NCBI GenBank assembly: GCA_903927415.1
Contig: CAIYMZ010000088.1
Coordinates: 1-32,835 of the forward strand
DNA: 32,835 nucleotides
Origin: an uncultured Alphaproteobacteria bacterium
GTDB lineage: Bacteria > Pseudomonadota > Alphaproteobacteria > Rickettsiales > UBA1997
Direction: 5' to 3'
Shown: positions 1-8,564 of the stretch, one piece after another
Layout: every line of letters starts with the position of its first letter
How positions within the stretch are numbered: position 1 is the first letter of the stretch
Position numbers and translations under genes: made by a program
Notes under the pieces: generated by a model
What the model saw: the letters and a program-made list of their open reading frames with translations, nothing else
Databases searched by the model: none
What the model was told of the DNA's origin: nothing

Positions 1-56
1 ACGAATGGATTTTTTTTGAAAGCCGCAACCATTTCGGCGCAAAATATTTCTCTCAT
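1..56 (-). CDS. Transketolase C-terminal subunit, N-terminal fragment (runs off window)
   Basis: Minus-strand ATG at 56-54 reads MREIFCAEMVAAFKKNPFV, typical of the start of a split transketolase C-subunit; overlaps the stop of the upstream N-subunit gene by ATGA (53-56). Confidence 0.6.
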   Translation of the reverse strand, partial: MREIFCAEMVAAFKKNPF

Positions 57-937
57 GAATTTAATTTTTTTGAGATTGAGCCACTTTTTTTACTGTCATT
101 CCCGAGAAGGCGGGAATCCAGAATGTTTAGAGATACTGGATTCCCGCCTTCGCGGGAATGACAACGAGACTTTTCAACCTCCGCTTTAGCCCTTGCGTAG
201 AGCTCTTCTGTGAGCGGTAAATAATGCCATTCCATTTTGTCTTCCATGAAAGAAACGCCGCGACCTTTTTTTGTGTTTAGTAAAAAAACTTGCGGACGAT
301 CAGAATTTTTAGAAATTTTTTGCAGATCTTTTTCACTGTGTCCGTCAATCACTTCCACATCCAAATCGAAATTTTTGAGCAGAGAAAAAAGTTTTTGAAT
401 ATCCATCGAAGCCACGTCTTTTGTGCTTCCAAAACCTTGCAATCCGTTGCAGTCAATCAGCAAAGTTAAATTCGATAAACGCTGGTGATTGAGAAAAATC
501 AGCGCTTCAAAATTACTGCCCTCTTGCCATTCGCCATCCGACATCAAGCAAAAAATTCGTCCGTCTTTTTTTTGCAGGCGATTACCGAGCGCCATGCCGC
601 AGCTAAGCCCCAAGCCGTGCCCTAGACTTCCGGTCGCAAAAGGAATTTCAGGAATCCAGCTTGGAGCAGAATGTCCAGAAAGTTTTGTGCCATCTTTGTG
701 AAAAGTTTTAAGCTGCTCATCCGAAATTTTTCCCACCATCCAAAGTGCAATGTAAAGTGCCCCTGCCGCGTGACCTTTTGACAAAATAAATTGATCATTT
801 TTCTGCATCACCTGCGAATGTAAATAAAGTGTGGCATCAAGCGCCGAAAGGTTTCCGCCAATATGTCCAACCCCAGATTCAAAATGCATTGCAAGCAAAC
901 GCAGCACAGCTTTTTTTTGCATTTCGCGGAAATTCAT
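53..937 (-). CDS. Transketolase, N-terminal (TPP-binding) subunit; likely start at MNFREMQKK within the 53..1033 ORF
   Basis: Motifs HIGGNLSALD, LSKGHAAGALY, GSLGHGLG, SDGEWQEGSNFEA, DCNGLQGFG. C-terminus contains repeat-encoded CHSREGGNPVSLNILDSRLLGNDS. Confidence 0.9.
   Translation of the reverse strand: MNFREMQKKAVLRLLAMHFESGVGHIGGNLSALDATLYLHSQVMQKNDQFILSKGHAAGALYIALWMVGKISDEQLKTFHKDGTKLSGHSAPSWIPEIPFATGSLGHGLGLSCGMALGNRLQKKDGRIFCLMSDGEWQEGSNFEALIFLNHQRLSNLTLLIDCNGLQGFGSTKDVASMDIQKLFSLLKNFDLDVEVIDGHSEKDLQKISKNSDRPQVFLLNTKKGRGVSFMEDKMEWHYLPLTEELYARAKAEVEKSRCHSREGGNPVSLNILDSRLLGNDSKKSGSISKKLNS
94..163. repeat. Dispersed palindromic repeat (TGTCATTCCCG...CGGGAATGACA) inside the transketolase ORF
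   Basis: tgtcattcccgagaaggcgggaatccag ... ctggattcccgccttcgcgggaatgaca forms a long near-perfect inverted repeat. Confidence 0.9.
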
Positions 938-1047
938 CGAGGAAAATTTTGATTGATTTTGAGGAGCTGGTTGATTTGATGCGCGCCCGCAAAAAGTAAT
1001 CTTCCACATCATCGATTTCAACACTGACTTCACTTCAACTTTTCTAT

Positions 1048-1123
1048 GGGGCTATAGCGCAGTTGGTAGCGCGCTTGCATGGCATGCAAGAGGTCACGAG
1101 TTCGAATCTCGTTAGCTCCGCCA
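1048..1123 (+). tRNA. tRNA-Ala (anticodon GGC)
   Basis: Cloverleaf: GGGGCTA/TAGCTCC acceptor, GCGC D-stem, CTTGC-ATGGCAT-GCAAG anticodon arm, ACGAG-TTCGAAT-CTCGT T-arm, encoded CCA. Confidence 0.95.
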
Positions 1124-1175
1124 TAATACCAAAAAAACATAGTCTCTAACCAAGATTATCAGCCAAAGAGTATCT

Positions 1176-1206
1176 CGCGAAACGCCAGTAATTGGGGCGT
1201 CTCGCG
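1176..1206 (+). terminator. GC-rich hairpin downstream of tRNA-Ala, possible terminator
   Basis: cgcgaaacgcc / ggcgtctcgcg inverted repeat with one mismatch; only a weak T tract follows. Confidence 0.35.
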
Positions 1207-1428
1207 GTATTTCGATTTTCATTTCACCTTCACCTTCCTCTCTCCAAATCTTCAGATTTTCCTCAAATTCTTAGCTATTCTCTCTCTGTTTCTCCGTTTC
1301 ACCTTCACCTTTGCGAAAAAGGTGAATATCGATAAATGCTGAGTTTAGGAGCTTTTCATAAAACTTTTCCGCTTGCTACCCCGAGTGGATTTTTTGGCTT
1401 TTTTGCGAACTAATCGTACCTAAATTGT

Positions 1429-4400
1429 TTATCTGATAAATTTCTTAATCAAAACTGGACTCAAAATCAGTGTCGCAATTGTTGAACTGATAATACCACC
1501 AATCACGGTTATTGCAATTGGCTGTTGAACTTCTGCGCCAATTCCATGTCCGAATGCCATTGGTAAGAAACCAAGTCCGGCAACGATTGCGGTCATCAGG
1601 ATTGGTCGCAATCTTGAAAGACAAGTGAGCTTCAAATCGTTATTTTTTGCAAAAGTGTCGATGAGGATTATCGAGTTAAGAAGACTAATTCCGATCAAAG
1701 CGATGAAGCCAACATAAACAGAAATTGTGATTGGAATTTGGCAAATGAATAACAACAGAATCGCGCCGCTCAAGGCAAAAGGCGCAGCAGAAAAAACGAT
1801 CAAAACTTTTTTCACATCGCCAAACATTTTGTAGAGCATGCCAAAAATCGTCAGGATAATCAGCGGAATGATAAGAAAAATTTGTTTTTTGGCGCTGTTA
1901 AAATTTTCAAATCTGCCGCCCCATTCAAGATAGTAACCCTCTGGCACGATTTTGTTTTTGGCGATTTCCGCTTCGGCATTTTTAATGAAACTGGCGTAAT
2001 CGGTATTTTTCAGATAGATTGAAAGGCTAGAATATCTTTTGCCAAAGAGACGCGGGATCGAAGTGATGTCCTCGCTTTCACGCAAATTAGTAACCTTATC
2101 CAACGGAAAACTTCCGCCATCTGGCAAGCCAATTGGAATATTACTAATCCCATTGATGTCGTTGCGGCTTTTTTCGCTTAAATGTAAAATGATCGGGACT
2201 GGAAATTCTGTAGCATAAAAACTTCCCACCTGAATGCCGGCCATGGCATCTTTGAGATCATTATTAATGTCAGCGACGGTGACTTGGTGTTTGGCAATCT
2301 GTGTGTAATCAGGCACGACATCAATGAATAAGCCTTTGCGTATTGCGTAAATAAAATCTTCCTCAATCTCTTTCATTGCCGGTTTTTCGTGAAGTAGATT
2401 TTTGATTTTCTCAGCCGTTGCCATCAAAACATTCAAATCTTCGCCAAAAATTTTTAGAGATAGATCAGCTCTGCTTCCTTCAAGCATTTCATTGAATCGC
2501 ATCTTGATTGGCTGCGATGTTGCAACTTCACATTCCTCACAATTTTCCTTAATTTTTTGGTAAATTTTTTCAGAAATCTTTTTGGCATCACCCTTAAATT
2601 CCGACTTCAAAATCACAAAAAAATCTGCGGAGTTTTGCGGCATGGGATCAAGCCCTGCTTGTGTTGTTCCCAATCGCGCAAAAGTTTTATCAACTTCTCT
2701 TTCTGCGGAAATTTTTGTCTGCAAATTTTTTACAATTTCTATCGTGTGCGAAAGGCTGCTGCTATTATTTTCAAGCACCAATTCATATACGATGTCGCCT
2801 TCATTTAACTCAGGCAAAAAGTCTGAAGGCATGAAAGCGAGTAATGACAGTGATAAAATAAAAAATCCCACACAACCAAAAATTACTCCTCGGCCGTTTT
2901 GTAGAGCTCTGTTTAGAAGGCTTTCATATTTGGTTTTTATCGCTGAAAAAAGTCGATGCCTTTCGTGAGTTATTGCGCCATCAACAAAGAAATAGGACAA
3001 AACCGGCATCAATAAAAACGCTACAAAGATGCTGGCAATCATGGCGATAATCACATTGATCGCCATTGGTTTAAAAGTTTTTCCCTCAATGCCAGAAAAC
3101 ATCAAAATCGGTACATAAACCAGAATGATGATGGTGATGCCAATGAATATCGGCTTAGCAACTTGTGCTGATAATTTGGCAATCGATTCAATTTTTTCAC
3201 TTCTGCTTTTATGCAAAATTAGGCTACTAACGATGAACTCAACGATTACCACCGAAGCATCAACCAACAAGCCAAAATCAATAGCACCAAGGCTCATCAG
3301 ATTTGCTGAAATACCAAAAAGATTCATGGCCGAGGCAAGAATCAAAATACAAAATAGCAGCGATGAAGCAACGATCATGCCGACTTTAAAATTGCCGAGC
3401 AGCAGGCATAAAACTCCGACAACTAGCAAAATTCCTTCAGCCAGATTTTTTATTACAGTTTTGATGGTGGAATCGATTAGGAATTGTCGGTCGTAGAGAA
3501 TTTCAATTTTAGCATCCGCGTTGTGCTGATTTAACTTTGCAATTTCCTGCTTAACTTTTACTAAAACCTCTTTGACATTTTCTCCCGATTGCAACATCAC
3601 TGTTCCAATCACCGCCTCTTTGCCTTGATAAGTTGCGGCTCCAAGCCTTTGCGAATAATTCGGACTGATTTCAACAACATGCGAAAGCGGCAATGCTTTT
3701 CCGCTGTAATCAATTTTGACAGGAATATTCATCACATCTTCAAAACTGCTAATGTTAGCAAAAGTTCTGATTACTTTCTGTTGGCCATCTTGCTCAATGT
3801 AACCACCACCAAAATTTTCTCCGACAGTTTGGATTTGCGCGATCAGCTTTTCTAATGTCAGTCCATATTGCTTAATTTTTTCCGAACTAAAATTGAGATG
3901 AAGCTCACGAGCAAAACCTCCAATCGTATCTACTTCTGCAACACCTCTAATCTTTTTTAATTCGCGGGCGATTTGATATTGCTGGATGGTGCGTAGCGCC
4001 ATTAAATCATCTTCACCGCTTGGATTATAAACGCGATACATGACAATCTCGCCGATGCCGGTGGTAAGCGGCGCAATCTCTGGCGATAGGCCATTTGGAA
4101 TTTGGTCGCGCAAAGTTGAAATTCTCTGCAACACCTGATTTCTGGCGAAATAAATATCCACCTCATCGCGGAAAATCAGAATGATTTGCGAAAGACCGAA
4201 TTTGGAAATCGAGCGCATTTCCTGCAAGCCAGGAATACCGTAAAGCTCGGCTTCAATTGGATAGGTGACAGCCTTCTCAACCCTTGTCGGATCCATCCCA
4301 AAAGTCTTGGTGTTCACGATTACTTGCTTGTTACTAATATCGGGAATGGCATCGATTTTAACTTTACTTAAAGAGTAAAATCCGAATAGCGAAATGAGTC

Positions 4401-4461
4401 CAAAGAGAATCAGAACATACCATCGCAACTCAATTATTTTTGTGAAAAATTTATTTATCAT
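1429..4461 (-). CDS. Heavy-metal efflux RND transporter (CzcA/CusA family), 1010 aa
   Basis: N-term KVKIDAIPDISNKQVIVNTKTFGMDPTRVEKAVTYPIE, GAIDFGLLVDASVVIVE, FLPELNEGDI; RND-like TM organisation. Confidence 0.93.
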   Translation of the reverse strand: MINKFFTKIIELRWYVLILFGLISLFGFYSLSKVKIDAIPDISNKQVIVNTKTFGMDPTRVEKAVTYPIEAELYGIPGLQEMRSISKFGLSQIILIFRDEVDIYFARNQVLQRISTLRDQIPNGLSPEIAPLTTGIGEIVMYRVYNPSGEDDLMALRTIQQYQIARELKKIRGVAEVDTIGGFARELHLNFSSEKIKQYGLTLEKLIAQIQTVGENFGGGYIEQDGQQKVIRTFANISSFEDVMNIPVKIDYSGKALPLSHVVEISPNYSQRLGAATYQGKEAVIGTVMLQSGENVKEVLVKVKQEIAKLNQHNADAKIEILYDRQFLIDSTIKTVIKNLAEGILLVVGVLCLLLGNFKVGMIVASSLLFCILILASAMNLFGISANLMSLGAIDFGLLVDASVVIVEFIVSSLILHKSRSEKIESIAKLSAQVAKPIFIGITIIILVYVPILMFSGIEGKTFKPMAINVIIAMIASIFVAFLLMPVLSYFFVDGAITHERHRLFSAIKTKYESLLNRALQNGRGVIFGCVGFFILSLSLLAFMPSDFLPELNEGDIVYELVLENNSSSLSHTIEIVKNLQTKISAEREVDKTFARLGTTQAGLDPMPQNSADFFVILKSEFKGDAKKISEKIYQKIKENCEECEVATSQPIKMRFNEMLEGSRADLSLKIFGEDLNVLMATAEKIKNLLHEKPAMKEIEEDFIYAIRKGLFIDVVPDYTQIAKHQVTVADINNDLKDAMAGIQVGSFYATEFPVPIILHLSEKSRNDINGISNIPIGLPDGGSFPLDKVTNLRESEDITSIPRLFGKRYSSLSIYLKNTDYASFIKNAEAEIAKNKIVPEGYYLEWGGRFENFNSAKKQIFLIIPLIILTIFGMLYKMFGDVKKVLIVFSAAPFALSGAILLLFICQIPITISVYVGFIALIGISLLNSIILIDTFAKNNDLKLTCLSRLRPILMTAIVAGLGFLPMAFGHGIGAEVQQPIAITVIGGIISSTIATLILSPVLIKKFIR

Positions 4462-5689
4462 TTTGAGGTAAAGTAAAGTTGCCGACTTTGATCATGAGCG
4501 CTGCATAAGACGCGGCGAGCTCCACCTGAGTGTCGATGATAGTGTCGATGGTTTGATATTCCTGCGAATCGAGCTCTATGTAAGTGATGAAATCGAGCAC
4601 ACCTTTTTTGAAATCAGAATTAGCTTCGGCGAGGCGCGAAATGATTTTGCTGATATTATTGACAGGGAAATTCTTGGTGAGTTTCAGCGAAGTTTCATAT
4701 TCGCTAATGTCGTTGCTGATGAGCTGAACCAGCTGATTGCGTCGGAATTCAACTTCTTGTTCCTGCGCTCTTATTTTCGATTCACTCGAGGCGATTTTTT
4801 CCTGATTGCGATTGAAAAGTGGAATAGAAACGGAAAGACCAACGCCGCTAGAGTCTTTACCTGTCGAGGCTGAGCCATTTTCTCTTGTTGCTGAAACATT
4901 CACATCCGGCATCTGTTCAACTTTGGCAAATGACAATTCTGATTTGTATTTGCTGACGAGAATTTTTTGCTCTTTTAGTTCAAGATTGTTTTCAAGCGCG
5001 GCTTCAACGAAGAATTTTTTGCCCCGATAATTTTTGTCATCAAGCCATTCGAGGCTGATATTTGTTGGCTCACTTTCAAGATTGAGATAAACATTCGCTA
5101 GATTCCAAGTCTGATAAAGTTCATTACGAAACTTAATCAGATCACGTTCAACTAATCTGATTCTATCTTTGGTGATGTGCCATTGTGCCTTCTTGGTTGG
5201 AGAGCTTAAGACGATGGTAGCGAGATATTTATCAACCAACGTTAAACGATCCAAACGCCGCTGCGCCAGATCAATTTTTGATCGAAGAGCCTGATATTGG
5301 TAAAGCAGACTGAAGACCTCGGACTTCACAAATAAAGCCAGATTATTTTTTCTAACATCAAGTACGCGAAACTCTGCTTCTTCAATGTCATATTTGCTTT
5401 GCAGTTTGCCGTAAAAAGGAACGGTTTGACTAACGCTGTAACTATCTTGTCCACCAATTCTGCCGGCACTCACAACTGGATTACTCCAATATTTTTGCTG
5501 GTTAGCTAAACGCTGTTGCGCCAAAGCAGAATATTGCGCTGCTCTAATATTGGCACTGTTTTGCTCAGCGATATCAATGAGTTCTCCGATTTTGTAATCC
5601 TTACAAAAAGCCGAGGAACTGAAAAAAATAAGTGAGAGAAGTACGAGAAAAAATTTTGCCATTTTATCCAAAAAAATAGTTCTTAACAA
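4451..5689 (-). CDS. TolC/CusC-family outer-membrane efflux protein
   Basis: Signal peptide, coiled-coil OEP pattern, VSIPLFNRNQEKIASSESKIRAQEQEVEFRRNQL; overlaps the RND gene start by 11 nt. Confidence 0.88.
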   Translation of the reverse strand: MLRTIFLDKMAKFFLVLLSLIFFSSSAFCKDYKIGELIDIAEQNSANIRAAQYSALAQQRLANQQKYWSNPVVSAGRIGGQDSYSVSQTVPFYGKLQSKYDIEEAEFRVLDVRKNNLALFVKSEVFSLLYQYQALRSKIDLAQRRLDRLTLVDKYLATIVLSSPTKKAQWHITKDRIRLVERDLIKFRNELYQTWNLANVYLNLESEPTNISLEWLDDKNYRGKKFFVEAALENNLELKEQKILVSKYKSELSFAKVEQMPDVNVSATRENGSASTGKDSSGVGLSVSIPLFNRNQEKIASSESKIRAQEQEVEFRRNQLVQLISNDISEYETSLKLTKNFPVNNISKIISRLAEANSDFKKGVLDFITYIELDSQEYQTIDTIIDTQVELAASYAALMIKVGNFTLPQNDK

Positions 5690-5726
5690 ATTGCTTCAAT
5701 ACTTGAGGCAAGTGACTTTACAAAGT

Positions 5727-6059
5727 TTAAGAAACTATTTTTGGCGGCTTTTGAGGAGAGGTATTTTGAAGAGGAAGAGAAGAAGCTAGATCGAAAGAAA
5801 AATTATCAACTTTTGCAGATTCTATAGCAAAACTTTTAGCAAGAGAAGCAAAGTCAAAGTGATGATGGCAATGACAACCGCAATCTTTGCAATCGGAAAA
5901 ATCGGAAGAGTCCGAAAGATCGTCGGAGTTATTGTAAGAGATAACCGGTTTATTTTGTGATGATTTTGAATCATCGCACTTATCTTGAGCCAGCACTTTC
6001 CCAGCAAGAGAAAGGCATAGCACTATAAGAAATGTGATACGAAGAAACTTGGTTATCAT
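5727..6059 (-). CDS. Small exported Cys/His-rich putative metal-binding protein (CzcI-like)
   Basis: Signal peptide ending near LAGKVLAQ; DCKDCGCHCHHHFDF cluster; Pro/Lys-rich C-terminus. Confidence 0.6.
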   Translation of the reverse strand: MITKFLRITFLIVLCLSLAGKVLAQDKCDDSKSSQNKPVISYNNSDDLSDSSDFSDCKDCGCHCHHHFDFASLAKSFAIESAKVDNFSFDLASSLPLQNTSPQKPPKIVS

Positions 6060-6137
6060 CCAATTACTTTGACTAAATTAAGGTTAAATCCTAACGGAGA
6101 ATATACTAAAAAATTTTAAGAAACAATTTTTAACCAC

Positions 6138-6878
6138 TTAAAATCTTAATCTTATCCCTGCGGCAACAATAAAATTATCAACTCTTTGACCAAGTTGTTT
6201 TGCTAAATCTGCCGTGCCAAAAGTTTTGGTATGATAACGTAGCGCAAAATATGGGGCGAATTTGCGAGTGATTTCGTAGCGTGTTGCAACGCCAATTTCA
6301 AAATCGGAAATGCCTGATGCCACTTCTAATTTCGGAACATCTTGAGCAAAAATCTCGGTCTCAAAATATGGTTGGGTGATTAGTTTTTGTGTAATAAAAA
6401 TATCAACTTCCTGCTTGAATCTGGCGCTGTAATTGCCCTGATCACTTAAAAAGATTTGAGCCTTAGTTTCAAACATTTGCGGAGCAAGACCTTCGAGTCC
6501 GATGGTTAAATAATTTACGTTTGTTGGAGTGAAATCAGTGCTAAAATCATGAGAAACACCAATTTGAGCATCCCAGAATTGAGAAAAATTCTTGCTGTAA
6601 AGCGCCTGAACTTCGAATATTTCTTCGTAATTGCCGTAATTTTTCTTTTCGCTGTTTATCCATAATCTATCGTAATCGCCACCAACCCAGCCGGAAAGAT
6701 CAAAACTTTTTGATCTACCATCTTGCGCCTCACCAACATCTCCTTCCAAAGTAAAAGCATGGTAAATTTGTCCATGATCATCACCGTGATCCATTTCCTG
6801 TTTTGCATCTTGCGCAACGGCAATTCCGCTGAGGAAAAAAAATAATAAAGATGAATTTAAGAAAAATTTTACTCTCAT
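6138..6878 (-). CDS. pcoB: Copper resistance protein B (PcoB/CopB) outer-membrane family
   Basis: FDLSGWVGGDYDRLWINSEKKN, QAQIGVSHDF-like strands, terminal aromatic beta-strand GIRLRF; adjacent to a multicopper oxidase. Confidence 0.88.
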   Translation of the reverse strand: MRVKFFLNSSLLFFFLSGIAVAQDAKQEMDHGDDHGQIYHAFTLEGDVGEAQDGRSKSFDLSGWVGGDYDRLWINSEKKNYGNYEEIFEVQALYSKNFSQFWDAQIGVSHDFSTDFTPTNVNYLTIGLEGLAPQMFETKAQIFLSDQGNYSARFKQEVDIFITQKLITQPYFETEIFAQDVPKLEVASGISDFEIGVATRYEITRKFAPYFALRYHTKTFGTADLAKQLGQRVDNFIVAAGIRLRF

Positions 6879-8560
6879 TATTTACCCTCCTTATCAACGG
6901 TTACACTAGTCATCATGCCGCTTGCCATATGAAGAAGTAAGTGGCAGTGAAACGCCCATTCACCGGCTTCATCGGCGGTTAAAAGCAGGGAAACGGTTTT
7001 AGCTGGCGGAACAATCACTGTGTGTTTATTTGGCAGCCATTGCATTTTCTGGCCATTTTCTAACTGCATAAATATGCCGTGTAAATGAATCGGATGTGCC
7101 ATCATGGTTTCATTGACAAATTTTAGGCGCACTCGTTCGCCATATTTCAAGTGCATTGGCTTGGGGAATTTTTCACCGTTAATTGTCCAAATGTAACGGT
7201 TCATGCTGCCACCGAATTTGAATTCGATTTCACGAATTGGTTTTCTTAAATCTTTTTGCGGATGAAGAGAGACAAGATCAGAATATTCTAAGGCTTTATT
7301 GCCTTTTGGTGTGCCGCGATCTGCCCAGCCGCTTTTTACATTATCCATATTCATTCCGGTCATACTCATACTTCCGCTCATATCCATATCACTCATGTCG
7401 TGACCCATAGCTGAATGATCCATGCCTTCCATTTTATCGTCACTCATCTTATTGCCGCCGTGATCCATTCCTTTCATGTCACTCATACCATCATTATTCA
7501 TTCCTTGCATACTGCCATGATCCATGCCTCCCATCGCCATATCTGCCATGGTTAAAACTGTGCGGGGGCGCATTTTTGGAATTTCACCGGACATTCCTTC
7601 TTTTGGCGCTAAAGTTCCTCTCGCATATCCCGTGCGATCAATTGACTCAGCAAAAATTGTGTAAGCTTTATCTTCTTTTGGCTCAACAATAACATCATAA
7701 GTTTCAGCAACACCAAAACGGAATTCATCGGCAATTACCGGCTTTACCTCCTGCCCATCAGCTTCAACAAATTTCATTTTTAAGCCAGGAATTGAAATAT
7801 CATAAATCGTCATCGCCGAAGCATTGATGAAGCGCAGTTTTACACGCTCACCTTTTTTGAAAATTCCTGTCCAGTTTTGTTCAGCGGTTTTGCCGTTTGT
7901 TAAGAAATGATATTTGGTAACATCCGATAAGTCTGTTGGGTCCATACGCATTTGACCCCAATCCATGTAATCACGCCAAGTTGCTGAAAATCCGTTCTTT
8001 TTTATATCAGAAAAAAATGTGAAAATTGTGCGCTTGTTGTAGTTGTAATAGCCAGAATCGATTTTGAGATTGTTAAGAACGGTGTTGGGATTTTCTTCAG
8101 TGAAATCAGAAAGAAGAATTACATATTCGCGATCTGCTTTTGTTTCGCTTGGCTCAATCACGATTGATCCGTAAACACCTTGTTGCTCCTGCAAATTTGA
8201 ATGCGAGTGATACCAATAAGTTCCTTTTTGTCTGACTTTGAATTTGTAAGTGAAAGTTGTGTGCGGCGCGATACCGTGAAATCCGTTTAAACCAGGAACT
8301 CCGTCCATTGATCCATCAAGCAAAATTCCATGCCAGTGAATTGAAGTTACTTCATCCATTGAGTTTTTTACCTTCATCACGACATCTTCACCTTCTTTAA
8401 AGCGCAAGGTTGGGCCAGGAATTCCTCCATTGATGGTGATTGCTTCCACCGCTTTGCCGGTGATAAAAACATCCTGCTTTTTGATTTCTAAATCATAAGT
8501 TTTAGCAAAAGCTGATGATGTAAAAATCGTGAGGAAAACTGTTAAAAGAATCTTCTGCAT
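6878..8560 (-). CDS. pcoA: PcoA/CopA-type multicopper oxidase with Met/His-rich insert; start at MQKILLTVF
   Basis: Copper-site motifs SIHWHGI, GTYWYHSHS, HPIHLHG, HCHLLLHMASGM; Met-rich GMDHGSMQGMNNDGMSDMKGMDHGG...; start lies 4 nt after the ATPase stop. Confidence 0.95.
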   Translation of the reverse strand: MQKILLTVFLTIFTSSAFAKTYDLEIKKQDVFITGKAVEAITINGGIPGPTLRFKEGEDVVMKVKNSMDEVTSIHWHGILLDGSMDGVPGLNGFHGIAPHTTFTYKFKVRQKGTYWYHSHSNLQEQQGVYGSIVIEPSETKADREYVILLSDFTEENPNTVLNNLKIDSGYYNYNKRTIFTFFSDIKKNGFSATWRDYMDWGQMRMDPTDLSDVTKYHFLTNGKTAEQNWTGIFKKGERVKLRFINASAMTIYDISIPGLKMKFVEADGQEVKPVIADEFRFGVAETYDVIVEPKEDKAYTIFAESIDRTGYARGTLAPKEGMSGEIPKMRPRTVLTMADMAMGGMDHGSMQGMNNDGMSDMKGMDHGGNKMSDDKMEGMDHSAMGHDMSDMDMSGSMSMTGMNMDNVKSGWADRGTPKGNKALEYSDLVSLHPQKDLRKPIREIEFKFGGSMNRYIWTINGEKFPKPMHLKYGERVRLKFVNETMMAHPIHLHGIFMQLENGQKMQWLPNKHTVIVPPAKTVSLLLTADEAGEWAFHCHLLLHMASGMMTSVTVDKEGK

Positions 8561-8564
8561 ATTT

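Noticed and set aside
489-701. Plus-strand ORF MRKISASKLLPSC...
   Set aside because: Antisense to the well-supported transketolase ORF; no recognisable domain. The same applies to the other short ORFs antisense to the RND, ATPase and helicase genes.
1048-1123. tRNA-Ala as the integration site of the metal island or prophage
   Set aside because: I found no duplicated tRNA 3' fragment elsewhere in the window, and the recombinase is of the serine type, which does not typically use tRNA 3' ends.
1222-1326. Repeated TTTCACCTTCACCTT (1222 and 1297) and hairpin ttcacctt-tgcgaaa-aaggtgaa (1304-1326)
   Set aside because: Short, low-complexity pyrimidine-rich repeat; two copies only. The hairpin may be a weak terminator but has no T tract.
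7330-7560. Tandem Met/His/Asp codon repeats as a DNA repeat element
   Set aside because: Explained by the Met-rich copper-binding insert of the PcoA-type oxidase.
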